Below, piece by piece: positions 8,585 to 17,946 of a stretch of DNA of 64,000 nt (its first letter is position 1; each line of letters opens with the position of its first letter). The notes beneath the pieces were generated by a model. The model searched no databases, was not told the origin of the DNA, and saw only the letters and a program-made list of their open reading frames with translations. Location: the NCBI RefSeq assembly GCF_001458255.1, contig NZ_CYSB01000040.1, positions 62,001 through 126,000 on the forward strand, written 5' to 3'. Source of the DNA: Thalassovita autumnalis. Lineage in GTDB: Bacteria; Pseudomonadota; Alphaproteobacteria; Rhodobacterales; Rhodobacteraceae. The translations under genes were made by a program, and so were the position numbers.

Positions 8585-10950
8585 CAGAATTCAGTCGATA
8601 CCGTCAGGTTGAAGCTCTGATCCTCGTCAAACTCTTCTTTCTGCAGCGTTTTGCTCCAGTTGAAGCGCAGCGGGCCAATCGGCGTGGTCCAGAACAGTGA
8701 GACACCGATCACCTGACGGGCGGTGAACTCATCATAGTAGACTGTGCCGGTGGACGCCGAGGTGTTGCCCACACCCCAGACCGAACCGATGTCGTAGAAC
8801 ACACCGGCGCTCAGCCCGTATTCTTCGGGCAGACCCAGCGGGAATTCAGCCTCAAAGCGAGCCACCGCAAACTTGTCGCCACCCAAGGCGTCGTTAGAGG
8901 TGATGGCGCCGCCACCGTCGGTGACAATCTCACGCGGACCAATGCCATCAGGCTGGAAACCACGGATCAAGCCGCCGCCGATCTGGAAACGATCCACCGA
9001 CCGGCTGGACCCGCTGTTAAAGGCCAGAACACCGGCTTCAACAGTGGCGCGCAGGGTGATCTCATCGTTGAACACCTTCGTCTGCGCGGTCGCGGATGCC
9101 GTGGTTTTGATATACTGGTTGTCGCCGTTCAGACCGGCAAATTCCTGTTCCATCGACAGGCGGTAGCCGCGATCGCGTTCCAGTTCATTGATCCGGCTGT
9201 CATATGTCAGCGTGTAGCCGACGCCAGCATTCCAATCGTCACTACGGGCGATTTCATCCGCCACGATGCCGCCAACCGCGCTGCCATCATCGATCATCTT
9301 GATCTGTTCGGCCTTGGCAAAGACGCCAAAGCGGGTCTTTTCACCAATCGCGAAAGAGAAGCCTGGTTTGAAGCGAAGCGTCTCGGTGTCGAAGTTGGCA
9401 AAGTTGCCCTGACTTTCAGAGTAAGCCATGTCGAGCGAGAAGGTCAGATCACGCCCCAGGAAGGAGGGTTCGGCAAACTGCAGGCTGTAAACCTTGGACC
9501 CTTCGGTGCCCGAAAGGTTCAGGTTCACGCTTTGACCACGACCCAGGAAGTTCCGTTCCCGCAGACCGATGACCAGACCCAGACCGCTGTTGGTTGAATA
9601 GGTGCCGCCAAAGCTGAGTGAGCCGGTGGCTTGCTCTTCAACCGACACATCCACAATCACCTGATCCGGGCGGCTGCCTTCGCGGGCGCGCACATCTGAG
9701 TTCGCAAAGAACCCCAGCGCACGGATCCGTTCCGCGGTTTCGCGAATTTCACGTGGGTTGAACGGGTCCCCTTCCACCACTTTGAACTGGCGACGGATCA
9801 CCTTGTCCTGGGTGGTGGTGTTGCCTTCGATGTCGATCCGTTCGACAAAGACGCGCGGGCCACGGACGATTTCAAATTCCACATCCAGCGAAAGATCCCG
9901 GTCGTTACGGTTGATGCGCGGCTCGACCCGGACGAAATCCAAACCCTTGCGGTTGGCCAGCCCTTCCAAACGGGCAATTGCGTTCTCAACATCGGTTGGG
10001 GTGTAGACCTGACCGGGCTTCAGCTTCAGCTCAGCCTGAAATTCATCCGCATCCACATCCGGCAGGTCCGAGACCGTGGTCACCTGACCCACTTTGAACT
10101 GATCACCCTCATGCAAGTTGAAGGTGATGAAATAGCCATCACGTTCCCGCGCCAGTTCGGCGTTTACGCCCATGATGCGGAAATCGACATAGCCGCGCGA
10201 CATGTAGAAATCGCTGAGCACCTGTTTGTCGAATTCAATGCGATCTTCAACAAAGGTGTCGCGGCGCACGAAACGGCGCAGCAGACCGGCCTGTTTGGTG
10301 CCGAGAACCCGACGCAGACGGCGATCCGAATAGACCGCGTTGCCAACGAAGCTGATGCGCTCAATCTCGGTCACGTCCCCTTCGAAGATCTCAAACACCA
10401 CATCGACGCGGTTGTCGCTGCGGCGGATGATCTTGGGAGTCACGCGTGAGGCCAGGCGGCCCTGCTGGCTGTAGGCATCCGCGATCAAGGCAGCGTCGCG
10501 TTCAGCAATGGCGGGGTTAAACACCTGTCGCGGCTGGCTTTCCAGCAGCGCGGTCAGCTCTTCATCTTTCAGGCGGCGGTTGCCTTCGATGCTGACCTGG
10601 TTGACGGTCGGATATTCTTTGACCTCGATCACCAGCGTGCCACCGCGCGGCACGATCTCCACGCTTTCAAACAGGCCACTGGCAATGATGCGCTGATAGG
10701 CGTCGTTCAACTGTCCGGCAGAAACAGTCTGGCCGCGCCCGATTCCCGCGTAGGTCAGGATCGTTCCGGCCTCAACCCGCTGGTTGCCTTCGATGCGAAC
10801 CGTGTTGAAGCTGTAACTCTGCGCCTCTGCCGCAATTGGCAGCGCGGTCAAAGCCGTTGTAGCAGAAAGGAAAACAGCAACGCCGAAACCGCGAAGCTTT
10901 GATTTAGATTCGGCAGGCAAAGCGTGCCGACCCCCCATAAAGTTGGTCAT
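8584..10950 (-). CDS. bamA: Outer membrane protein assembly factor BamA
   Basis: Central component of the beta-barrel assembly machine (Omp85). The 788-residue product has a signal peptide ending near AAEAQS (residue 45), five POTRA domains (about 48-375) and a C-terminal 16-strand barrel ending in a terminal Phe. The VRGF-type loop appears as LIRGFQPDGIG, as expected for Omp85. Two ATGs compete for the start (10950 and 10938); neither has a clear ribosome-binding site, so the N-terminus is uncertain by four residues. A candidate promoter lies 35-63 bases upstream. bamE is encoded separately at 49.5 kb. Confidence 0.97.
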   Translation of the reverse strand: MTNFMGGRHALPAESKSKLRGFGVAVFLSATTALTALPIAAEAQSYSFNTVRIEGNQRVEAGTILTYAGIGRGQTVSAGQLNDAYQRIIASGLFESVEIVPRGGTLVIEVKEYPTVNQVSIEGNRRLKDEELTALLESQPRQVFNPAIAERDAALIADAYSQQGRLASRVTPKIIRRSDNRVDVVFEIFEGDVTEIERISFVGNAVYSDRRLRRVLGTKQAGLLRRFVRRDTFVEDRIEFDKQVLSDFYMSRGYVDFRIMGVNAELARERDGYFITFNLHEGDQFKVGQVTTVSDLPDVDADEFQAELKLKPGQVYTPTDVENAIARLEGLANRKGLDFVRVEPRINRNDRDLSLDVEFEIVRGPRVFVERIDIEGNTTTQDKVIRRQFKVVEGDPFNPREIRETAERIRALGFFANSDVRAREGSRPDQVIVDVSVEEQATGSLSFGGTYSTNSGLGLVIGLRERNFLGRGQSVNLNLSGTEGSKVYSLQFAEPSFLGRDLTFSLDMAYSESQGNFANFDTETLRFKPGFSFAIGEKTRFGVFAKAEQIKMIDDGSAVGGIVADEIARSDDWNAGVGYTLTYDSRINELERDRGYRLSMEQEFAGLNGDNQYIKTTASATAQTKVFNDEITLRATVEAGVLAFNSGSSRSVDRFQIGGGLIRGFQPDGIGPREIVTDGGGAITSNDALGGDKFAVARFEAEFPLGLPEEYGLSAGVFYDIGSVWGVGNTSASTGTVYYDEFTARQVIGVSLFWTTPIGPLRFNWSKTLQKEEFDEDQSFNLTVSTEF

Positions 10951-10984
10951 TCAATTAACCCAGTCAGACATCCCATTGCCATCC

Positions 10985-11013
10985 TGAGTACCCAGATTGG
11001 GGCGCATTGTCAA
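10985..11013 (-). promoter_or_regulatory. Candidate sigma-70-type promoter for bamA operon
   Basis: On the minus strand a perfect TTGACA (11008-11013) is followed after exactly 17 bases by TACTCA (10985-10990), 35 bases before the bamA start. The -35 box and spacing are good, the -10 box is weak. It would drive bamA-ompH-fabZ-lpxAIB independently of rseP. Confidence 0.4.
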
Positions 11014-11076
11014 AACCACAAACGGTATAAGCTAAGCACAGGCAAAGCTTTGCTGTTTTGCGACTTCGCAAAGGGG

Positions 11077-11202
11077 TTAAGGGGTGGTGAATACGATGGT
11101 CAGCGCAAGGGTCAGCACGATAGTGCCTACCATCAAAATGCGGTCCCAGTTCAGCTGCAGAAGCAGGCTTAGCCCGTTGTAACCTTGCTGAATGATTTGC
11201 AT
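11077..11202 (-). CDS. Unrecognised 41-residue single-pass membrane microprotein
   Basis: A short gene in the gap between rseP and bamA. It begins with ATG at 11202, preceded by an AGAGGAG box 6-7 bases upstream, which is among the better ribosome-binding sites in the window. The protein has an amphipathic N-terminal stretch (MQIIQQGYNGLSLLLQLN), then WDR, then one hydrophobic transmembrane segment at about 22-38 (ILMVGTIVLTLALTIVF), and ends TTP. I do not recognise the family. Its position after the rseP terminator and before bamA suggests an envelope role, but that is inference. It could also be a spurious frame. Confidence 0.6.
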   Translation of the reverse strand: MQIIQQGYNGLSLLLQLNWDRILMVGTIVLTLALTIVFTTP

Positions 11203-11263
11203 GACAGTCTCCTCTGGTCAGACATCAACCCCGTCTGATCTGAGTAGCCGCCGATTAAGGCAG

Positions 11264-11289
11264 AAAAGGGGCGGAAACCCGCCCCTTTT
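11264..11289 (-). terminator. Intrinsic terminator after rseP
   Basis: The arms AAAAGGGGCG and CGCCCCTTTT form a G+C-rich 10-bp stem with a six-base GAAACC loop and a T-run on both strands. It lies 28 bases past the rseP stop and separates the pyrH-to-rseP unit from the bamA-lpxB unit. Confidence 0.8.
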
Positions 11290-11316
11290 CCGGTGATTGC
11301 TCCGTAGATCCACCCT

Positions 11317-12645
11317 TTAGGGGCAGAACAGATCGTTGGTCAGCGCAAAGACCGTCAGCGACAGGATCACGGTCAGGCCGGCTGTCATCAGGAACTTCAG
11401 CGCCCGTGGGCTGGGTTTGCGGCGGGTGACGGCCTCATAGGCGTAAAACGTCAGGTGGCCGCCATCCAGAACCGGGATCGGGAACAGGTTCAGCAGACCT
11501 ACCGCGGTCGACAGGATGCCGATGAAGTAGACAAAATTCTCCAGCCCCTGCCGCGCCATTGCACCGCTGACCTGCGCGATGCCCAGCGGGCCCGACATGT
11601 TGCACGAGCTGATCGCGCCAGAGGCCATATGATACAGCCCCGAGAACGAGCCTGAGATGATGCTCCAGGTCATGTTCACGCCGGCATTCATCGCCTGCCC
11701 GAAGGGCAAGGTTTCGGTGCCGGGGCGGAACAACATGCCGCCGACGATGCCGATGCGCCAGTTGGTTTCAAACCCACCACCAGGCTGGGGTTCGTCCACC
11801 CGCTTGGCCGATAGGGTGAAATCCATCACCTCACCGTCACGCCAGACAGTCAGCGGCAGCGGCGCGCCTTCGGCAGCCAGAACCGCTTCCTGCAGCTGCA
11901 GGAAGGCCAGGATCGGCTTGCCATTCACATGGGTGATCACGTCGCCGGGACGGAAGCCACTTTCATAGGCAGCCGATTGCGGCGCCAGCTGCACCACGAG
12001 TGCAGGCATTGGGTGGGCCGTGTTGATAACCATTTCCTGGCCATCCCGGCGCAACAGATAGTCCAGATTGGATTGTACAGGCAGCGCCCGCAGCAGATCG
12101 TCAAAGGTTTCTTCATCATTCGGACCGGGAACTTTGATCCCCGCGATCTCCAACACTTCATCCCCCGGGAGCAATCCAACCTCATAGGGGACGTTGTTCA
12201 GTTCCCCAACTGTCAGAGGCTCACGCGGCGAGCCATTGAACATGGCAATGCCGGCAAAGATCAGGATCGACAGCACGAAGTTGAAGATCGGGCCGGCCGA
12301 AACTGTAGCCGCGCGCGCCCAAAGCGGTGCCCCCTCCATCGTGTTGCGCGCAGGGGCAACCGCTGCATCCGAGCCGACCGAAGCGGCATTGGCATCGCCG
12401 ACAAACTTGACGTAGCCACCAAAGGGCAGCGCCGCCAGTTGCCAACGGGTGCCGCGTTTGTCCACCCAGGAAAACACAACGGGACCAAATCCGAGCGAGA
12501 AGACCTCCGCATCAATACCGGACCAGCGGCCCACGATGTAATGGCCGTATTCATGCACCGAAACGATCACAGACAGCGCAACGACAAACGCCAGAAAGGT
12601 TGTCACGGACCCGCCCAGAGCGGAAAACATGGAGAAAATGTCCAA
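11317..12645 (-). CDS. rseP: RIP metalloprotease RseP (site-2 protease, MmpA-like)
   Basis: Inner-membrane zinc protease that cuts transmembrane segments of anti-sigma factors and other single-pass proteins. The 442 residues show the N-terminal membrane helix with HEYGH (31-35), PDZ-type domains in the middle (AAYESGFRPGDVITHVNGK) and the second active-site helix with NLFPIPVLDGGH. The probable start is TTG at 12645, because GAGG lies 7 bases upstream; the next ATG (12630) has no ribosome-binding site and would remove five residues. In the Caulobacter relative MmpA the substrate is PodJ; whether that holds here is unknown. Confidence 0.95.
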   Translation of the reverse strand: MDIFSMFSALGGSVTTFLAFVVALSVIVSVHEYGHYIVGRWSGIDAEVFSLGFGPVVFSWVDKRGTRWQLAALPFGGYVKFVGDANAASVGSDAAVAPARNTMEGAPLWARAATVSAGPIFNFVLSILIFAGIAMFNGSPREPLTVGELNNVPYEVGLLPGDEVLEIAGIKVPGPNDEETFDDLLRALPVQSNLDYLLRRDGQEMVINTAHPMPALVVQLAPQSAAYESGFRPGDVITHVNGKPILAFLQLQEAVLAAEGAPLPLTVWRDGEVMDFTLSAKRVDEPQPGGGFETNWRIGIVGGMLFRPGTETLPFGQAMNAGVNMTWSIISGSFSGLYHMASGAISSCNMSGPLGIAQVSGAMARQGLENFVYFIGILSTAVGLLNLFPIPVLDGGHLTFYAYEAVTRRKPSPRALKFLMTAGLTVILSLTVFALTNDLFCP

Positions 12646-12660
12646 GGGTTTACCTCTTGT

Positions 12661-13830
12661 TTATACACCTTGCGCTAACAGCGCATCGGCCTCTTGTCGT
12701 GCCAGTTGGTCGATTTCGGCGACATTAGCAAGCGTAACAGCCTGTGCCATATCACATGTCCGTGCCGAAAGCCTGTCCAAAACACCTTCCACGATTCGTG
12801 CCATGTCCAGAAAGCCCAATTTGCCTGCAATGAAGTGATCCAGCGCCCGCTCTTTGGCCGCGTTAAAGGCCGCCCCAAAGAGGCCGCCCTTTTCCATCAC
12901 CTCATAGGCCAACCGCAGCGCCGGGTAGCGTTGCAGATCCGGGGCGCGGAAGGTCAGTTGACCGATCTGTGCCAGATCCAGCCGGGCCACCGGCAATTCA
13001 CGCCGTTCAGGCCAATGCAGCGCATAGCCGATTGCGTGGCGCATATCCGGCGCCCCCACATGGGCCATCAGCGCCCCATCATTGAACCCAACCAGCGCAT
13101 GCACCATGGATTCGGGGTGCACCAGCACCTCAATCTGATCAGGCCGGACGCCAAAGAACTCTTTGACCTCAATCACTTCCAGCGCCTTGTTGAACATCGA
13201 GGCGCTGTCAATCGTGATCCGCTGCCCCATGTTCCAGTTGGGATGCGAAGACGCCTCGGCCAGGGTTGCGGTTGCCAGCTTTTCCATCGGCCAATCACGG
13301 AACGCGCCGCCGGATGCGGTGATGATGATGCGTTCCACGGCGTTGATGTCTTCGCCCACCAGGCCTTGGAAGATCGCGGAATGCTCACTGTCGACCGGCA
13401 GCACCCGGGCGCTGTGTTTGCGCGCGGTCTCCATCAACAACGGGCCGGCGGCGACAAGGGATTCCTTATTGGCCAGCGCCAGGGTTGCCCCCTGCTCCAG
13501 CGCGATCAGACCAGGGGCCAGACCGGCAGCGCCAACGATGGAGGACATGACCCAATCTGCGGGCCGCGCGGCGGCTTCCAGCAGCGCGGTCTTGCCCGCC
13601 GCGGCCTCAATCCCGGATCCATCCAGCGCCTCACGCAGATCGGGCAGCAGTTCGGGGAATGCGGTCACAGCCACCTCAGCGCGCAGATCCTGCGCGTCAC
13701 GGGCCAACTGCACGATGTTGCGCCCACCGCTGAGCGCAACCACGTCGTAATTCGCGGGATCGCGGGCAATCAAATCGATGGTGTTCTGCCCAATCGATCC
13801 GGTGGCCCCGAAAATGGAAACCCGTCTCAT
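12661..13830 (-). CDS. dxr: 1-deoxy-D-xylulose 5-phosphate reductoisomerase
   Basis: Second enzyme of the MEP isoprenoid pathway; rearranges and reduces DXP to 2-C-methyl-D-erythritol 4-phosphate with NADPH. The 389-residue protein starts with the Rossmann motif SIFGATGSIGQNTIDLI, then LANKESLVAAG near 119-129, the metal-binding PVDSEHSAIFQ near 144-154 and ASGGAFRDWP near 172-181. The start overlaps the cdsA stop by 4 bases. Its product feeds the undecaprenyl phosphate made by UppS in the same operon. Confidence 0.97.
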   Translation of the reverse strand: MRRVSIFGATGSIGQNTIDLIARDPANYDVVALSGGRNIVQLARDAQDLRAEVAVTAFPELLPDLREALDGSGIEAAAGKTALLEAAARPADWVMSSIVGAAGLAPGLIALEQGATLALANKESLVAAGPLLMETARKHSARVLPVDSEHSAIFQGLVGEDINAVERIIITASGGAFRDWPMEKLATATLAEASSHPNWNMGQRITIDSASMFNKALEVIEVKEFFGVRPDQIEVLVHPESMVHALVGFNDGALMAHVGAPDMRHAIGYALHWPERRELPVARLDLAQIGQLTFRAPDLQRYPALRLAYEVMEKGGLFGAAFNAAKERALDHFIAGKLGFLDMARIVEGVLDRLSARTCDMAQAVTLANVAEIDQLARQEADALLAQGV

Positions 13831-14630
13831 CTCACCTCCGGCAAGAAACCCAGCACCTGGCCTGCGATCAGCACCAGCAGGAGCGCGCCCAGAAACCCGT
13901 CAAATCGGTCGAGGAACCCACCATGGCCGGGGATCAGGTTCGAACTGTCCTTGATGCCATATCTACGTTTGATCGCGCTTTCGGCAATATCACCCATCTG
14001 CGCAGCAAAGGCCGTCAGGACAGACAGGGCAATCAGGCTGGGCCCGGCGGGGCTGTTCAGCATGAACCAAACCCCAACCAGCGCGGCGCCAATCCAGCCG
14101 GCAATGGTGCCTGACCAGGTTTTCTTGGGGCTGATCTTGGGCCAGAACTTGGGACCACCTAGCGACCGACCGGCGAAATAGCCGGCCACATCACTCATGA
14201 TCACAACGGCGGCCAGCCAGGCCAACCAGAACAGCCCGTGCCCCCCGCGCAGCGACAGCGCGCTGTAGCAGGCCAAAACAATCACTGCCGCATAGGCGCA
14301 CCAGATTACGCGGCTGCCCTTGGTCCCGGTCGAGATCGAAGACATCCCCGCCAAAACGGGCGCCAGCAGAACCGGCAGGCGCGCAAAAGGCGGCAAGAAG
14401 ACGGTTGCAAACATCACCACCGCTGCCAGCAGGCCCAGCCACATCGGCGCCCCCTGCTCTTTCGGGCCAAGGATGCGCACCAGTTCCCAGACCATCAGGC
14501 CCGTCACAACCGACACCAGCAGGTGAAACGGCAGGCCGCCCAGCCAGATCGCTGTGCCCCCCACCAAAAGCATCACCACCGCCGACATCACGCGCGGCCC
14601 CAGATCATTCCATTTTGATATCACGCTCAT
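13827..14630 (-). CDS. cdsA: Phosphatidate cytidylyltransferase
   Basis: Integral membrane enzyme forming CDP-diacylglycerol, the branch point for all phospholipids. The 267 residues contain about eight hydrophobic helices and the CDS signature in the C-terminal third: SAIKRRYGIKDSSNLIPGHG then GFLDRFDG (about 219-246). Both ends overlap neighbours by 4 bases (uppS before, dxr after), so uppS-cdsA-dxr is a tightly coupled block. Confidence 0.96.
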   Translation of the reverse strand: MSVISKWNDLGPRVMSAVVMLLVGGTAIWLGGLPFHLLVSVVTGLMVWELVRILGPKEQGAPMWLGLLAAVVMFATVFLPPFARLPVLLAPVLAGMSSISTGTKGSRVIWCAYAAVIVLACYSALSLRGGHGLFWLAWLAAVVIMSDVAGYFAGRSLGGPKFWPKISPKKTWSGTIAGWIGAALVGVWFMLNSPAGPSLIALSVLTAFAAQMGDIAESAIKRRYGIKDSSNLIPGHGGFLDRFDGFLGALLLVLIAGQVLGFLPEVR

Positions 14631-15352
14631 GTTTTCACAGCACCAAAACGCCGTTCCCGGCTGCCGTAGTTGCGCACCAGACCTGCAAAAATCTCATCGG
14701 TGAAATCCGGCCAGAGCGTATCGATGAACTCATATTCGGCATAGGCGGACTGCCACAGCAGGAAGTTTGAAATACGCGCCTCGCCGCTGGTGCGGATCAC
14801 CAGATCGGGATCGGGCAGCACACAGGTGTCGAGGTATTTCGGCAGGGTTTCTTCATCCACGCTTTCGGGATCCAGACGGCCCGTGGCGACATCCTGCGCC
14901 AGACGTTTGGTGGCGCGCGCCACTTCATCCCGGCCGCCGTAGTTCAGCGCGATGGTCAGATGCACCCGGTCATTGCCGGCAGTGTACTCTTCCAGCTCAT
15001 CCATCAGGGCCACCAGCTTGCCATCCAGCCGCAGCCGATCGCCAATAAAGCGCACCCGCACACCTTCGTCGTGCAGAGCTTTGGCCTCTTTCTTGATATA
15101 GCGGCGGAACAGGCTCATCAGCCCCGCCACTTCGACCTGTGTGCGTTTCCAGTTTTCGGTAGAAAAAGCAAAGATCGTTACATATTTCACGCCAAGGTCC
15201 GGACAGGCCTCAACAATTTCGCGCACGCGGCGGGCACCGGCGTGATGCCCGAACAGTCGCGGCCGTCCCCGTGCCTGCGCCCAGCGTCCGTTGCCATCCA
15301 TGATGATGGCAACATGACGTGGACCGGTCGGAGTGTCAGGATCCTTTGGCAT
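14627..15352 (-). CDS. uppS: Isoprenyl (undecaprenyl) diphosphate synthase
   Basis: cis-Prenyltransferase that extends farnesyl diphosphate to the C55 carrier used for peptidoglycan and polysaccharides. The 241-residue product has the catalytic Asp19 in HVAIIMDGNGRWA, the FAFSTENWKR block near 72-81 and the C-terminal signature RTSGEARISNFLLWQSAYAE near 185-204. Cytoplasmic and membrane-associated. The gap to frr upstream is 14 bases. Confidence 0.96.
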   Translation of the reverse strand: MPKDPDTPTGPRHVAIIMDGNGRWAQARGRPRLFGHHAGARRVREIVEACPDLGVKYVTIFAFSTENWKRTQVEVAGLMSLFRRYIKKEAKALHDEGVRVRFIGDRLRLDGKLVALMDELEEYTAGNDRVHLTIALNYGGRDEVARATKRLAQDVATGRLDPESVDEETLPKYLDTCVLPDPDLVIRTSGEARISNFLLWQSAYAEYEFIDTLWPDFTDEIFAGLVRNYGSRERRFGAVKT

Positions 15353-15366
15353 CCGTACTGGTCCGC

Positions 15367-15930
15367 TCAGACCTGCATGATTTCGGCTTGCTTGGTCTCA
15401 AGCGCCTTATCGACGTTGGCGATGAACTTGTTGGTCAGGTCCTGCACCTCGGTCTCCCAGAGTTTCTGGTCATCCTCGGACATGCCGTCGTTCTTGGCTT
15501 TCTTGATCTGGTCCATACCGTCGCGACGCACGTTGCGCACCGACACACGGGCGCTTTCAGCGTATTGCGCGGCCACCCGGCCCAGCTCACGGCGGCGTTC
15601 TTCGTTCAGCTCAGGGATCGGCAGCATGATGATGGTGCCATTCAGCTGGGGGTTGATGCCCAGACCCGAGTTGCGGATCGCCTTTTCAACAGCGCCCACC
15701 ATGGATTTGTCCCAGACATTCACGGTGACCATGCGCGGCTCAGGAACGTTTACGGTCCCCACCTGGTTGATCGGGGTTTTCTGACCGTAAGCTTCGACCA
15801 TCACCGGCTCCAGCATCGAGGCCGAGGCCCGACCGGTGCGCAGCGAGGCGAATTCGGTCTTGAGGTTGGTCATCGCGCCTTCCATGCGGCGCTCCAGATC
15901 ATCGGTGTCGATCATAAAATCATCGGACAT
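15367..15930 (-). CDS. frr: Ribosome recycling factor
   Basis: Splits the post-termination ribosome together with EF-G. The 187-residue length is typical for bacterial RRF (about 185), and the sequence shows [19 protein letters not shown] near 30-48 and the C-terminal [10 protein letters not shown] block. The ATG at 15930 follows AAGGAAAAG; the longer open frame to 16083 has no homology and would read across the pyrH spacer. It lies 73 bases after pyrH, the near-universal pyrH-frr pairing. Confidence 0.97.
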   Translation of the reverse strand: MSDDFMIDTDDLERRMEGAMTNLKTEFASLRTGRASASMLEPVMVEAYGQKTPINQVGTVNVPEPRMVTVNVWDKSMVGAVEKAIRNSGLGINPQLNGTIIMLPIPELNEERRRELGRVAAQYAESARVSVRNVRRDGMDQIKKAKNDGMSEDDQKLWETEVQDLTNKFIANVDKALETKQAEIMQV

Positions 15931-16003
15931 GTTCTTTTCCTTCGTTGGTCTTGCTGCTCGCCCTCTCACGGGGCAGCGCTGGCTGCTTGGCGCCAGAGTA
16001 GCC

Positions 16004-16756
16004 TTAACTATGGACGGTTGTATAGGTGCCTTTACCGGCCAGAATGCCTTTGAACCCACCCGGTTCATCCAGCGGGAAAACAATCAGCGGCAGGTTGTTG
16101 TCACGGGCCAGCGCAATGGCTGAGGCATCCATGACCTTCAGGTGCTTGGCCAGAACCTCATCATAAGTGATGTCTTCATAGCGCACCGCATCAGCATTGG
16201 TGGCTGGGTCTTTGTCATAGATCCCATCGACACCGTTTTTGCCCATGAAGATCGCCTCACAGGCCATTTCATTGGCCCGCAGCGTCGCGGCCGTATCAGT
16301 GGTGAAATAGGGGTTGCCGGTGCCGGCCGCAAAGATGCAGACCCGCTTTTTCTCCAGGTGGCGCACAGCACGGCGGCGAATGTAAGGTTCACACACCTCA
16401 TCCATGCGAATGGCCGAAATCACACGGGTGAAGACCCCAATGCTTTCCAGCGCGCTCTGCATTGCCAGCGCGTTCATCACGGTGGCCAACATGCCCATGT
16501 AGTCCGCGGTGGTCCGCTCCATCCCCTGCGCGGCGCCAGACAGGCCGCGGAAGATGTTGCCGCCGCCGATGACCATACAGATCTCAACACCCAGGTCATG
16601 CACGGTCTTCACTTCCCGCGCGATCCGCTCAACGGTCGGCGGATGCAACCCCATCCCTTGATCACCCATCAAGGCCTCACCGCTGATTTTCAGCATGACG
16701 CGATTGAACTTGGTGTCTTTTTCGATGGTGACGGGAGAGGAGGTGTCGGCGGCCAT
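16004..16756 (-). CDS. pyrH: UMP kinase
   Basis: Hexameric amino-acid-kinase-fold enzyme phosphorylating UMP to UDP, the first committed step to all pyrimidine nucleotides. From the chosen ATG at 16756 the protein has 250 residues with [15 protein letters not shown] (ATP/UMP site), [10 protein letters not shown] and [17 protein letters not shown] in order. This start has GGAG 6 bases upstream and gives a family-typical length; the frame stays open to 16885 but the extra N-terminus resembles nothing in the family. It leads the pyrH-frr-uppS-cdsA-dxr-rseP unit and is divergent from miaA. Confidence 0.95.
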   Translation of the reverse strand: MAADTSSPVTIEKDTKFNRVMLKISGEALMGDQGMGLHPPTVERIAREVKTVHDLGVEICMVIGGGNIFRGLSGAAQGMERTTADYMGMLATVMNALAMQSALESIGVFTRVISAIRMDEVCEPYIRRRAVRHLEKKRVCIFAAGTGNPYFTTDTAATLRANEMACEAIFMGKNGVDGIYDKDPATNADAVRYEDITYDEVLAKHLKVMDASAIALARDNNLPLIVFPLDEPGGFKGILAGKGTYTTVHS

Positions 16757-16931
16757 GAAGGGCTCCATCTGGCTAGGACTCAAAATTTCGCGCAAAATGT
16801 CGGAAAACCGGGCCGGGTTCAATGCAATATCAGGCCGCTTTGGCATTTGCGCGATATGGGGCCAGAATTGCAGGGTTTTATCCATCTGCCTAGCCTTCCT
16901 TCCAGCTCACTTAGCGGTTAAGGGCTAATTT

Positions 16932-17801
16932 ATGGACCTGATTTCACAAATATCGCCTGAGCAACCTGTTTTGATCGCAGGCCCCACCGCATCGGGCAAA
17001 TCCGCACTGGCGCTGGAGATTGCATTGCGACAGGGCGGTGTGATCCTGAACGCCGATGCGATTCAGGTCTTTGCCAACTGGCGGGTCCTGACCGCGCGCC
17101 CCTCCGCTGAGGATGAAGCGCAGGCGCGGCATCTACTTTACGGCCATATTGCGGGCGACGCTGAATACTCCGTCGGCCATTGGCTGCGCGAGGTCACGCC
17201 GCTGCTGGCGGGCCAGCGCCCGATCATTGTCGGCGGCACCGGCCTTTACTTCACAGCCCTCACGCAGGGCCTCGCCAATATCCCCGCCACCCCACCTGAG
17301 GTGCGTGCACTGGCCGATCAGCGCCTGCTGAAGGAGGGGCGCGAAGTGCTGCTGGCTGAACTTGACGCAGAAACCCGCGCCGCAATCGACACGCTGAACC
17401 CGATGCGGGTGCAACGCGCCTGGGAGGTTCTGCACAGCACAGGCAAAGGCATCAAGGCCTGGCAGGCCGAGACGCCACCGCCCCTGCTGCCGCTGGCCGC
17501 AGCCTTCCCGGTGCTGTTTGACGTGGACAAAGACTGGCTCAACACCCGGATCGCCCGGCGGTTCGATCTGATGCTGGACCAGGGCGCGCTGGATGAGGCC
17601 GAGGCCAACCTGCCAGATTGGGATCCCAGCCATTTGTCAGCCAAAGCCATCGGCGCGCCCGAGTTGATCGCCCATCTGCAAGGCAACCTGTCACTGGATC
17701 AGGCGCGCGAGGCCGCAACCATCGCCACCCGGCAGTTCGCCAAACGGCAGCGGACCTGGTTCAGATCCAAGATGAAAGATTGGCACGCCTATCGCCCTTA
17801 G
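16932..17801 (+). CDS. miaA: tRNA dimethylallyltransferase
   Basis: Adds a dimethylallyl group to A37 of tRNAs reading UNN codons. The 289-residue protein has the P-loop [16 protein letters not shown] near 14-29, the DAIQVF element near 42-47 where the family usually has DSxQx[15 protein letters not shown] near 98-110 and the C-terminal [13 protein letters not shown] near 267-279. It is slightly shorter than the usual 300-315, which is normal in Rhodobacterales. AAGGG is 8 bases before the ATG. Transcribed divergently from pyrH. Confidence 0.96.
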   Translation: MDLISQISPEQPVLIAGPTASGKSALALEIALRQGGVILNADAIQVFANWRVLTARPSAEDEAQARHLLYGHIAGDAEYSVGHWLREVTPLLAGQRPIIVGGTGLYFTALTQGLANIPATPPEVRALADQRLLKEGREVLLAELDAETRAAIDTLNPMRVQRAWEVLHSTGKGIKAWQAETPPPLLPLAAAFPVLFDVDKDWLNTRIARRFDLMLDQGALDEAEANLPDWDPSHLSAKAIGAPELIAHLQGNLSLDQAREAATIATRQFAKRQRTWFRSKMKDWHAYRP

Positions 17802-17854
17802 CCCATGCGTGGAATCACTGCGGGATAGCCAAACCAGCCCCTTTCAACGTTTCC

Positions 17855-17871
17855 CAAATACTCAAATTCCC
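17855..17871 (+). repeat. Short intergenic repeat, copy 2
   Basis: Identical 17-base copy of the element at 3349-3365 (CAAATACTCAAATTCCC), here in the spacer between miaA and the AraC regulator gene. No coding role is visible. Confidence 0.5.
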
Positions 17872-17946
17872 ACGACCAAGGCCCTGCCGAACACTTCCGG
17901 GGCGGACAAAACCCTTTACTTATCGCGCTGCCCTGCCAAGGTGGCG

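Noticed and set aside
12694-14181. 495-codon plus-strand frame opposite dxr and cdsA
   Set aside because: Antisense shadow of two certain enzymes; no ribosome-binding site and an unnatural composition.
16914-16931. Possible CtrA half-site before miaA (TTAA-N7-TTTA)
   Set aside because: One half is degenerate and it overlaps the ribosome-binding region. Similar weak matches lie near 32088 and 35130, so it is not distinctive.
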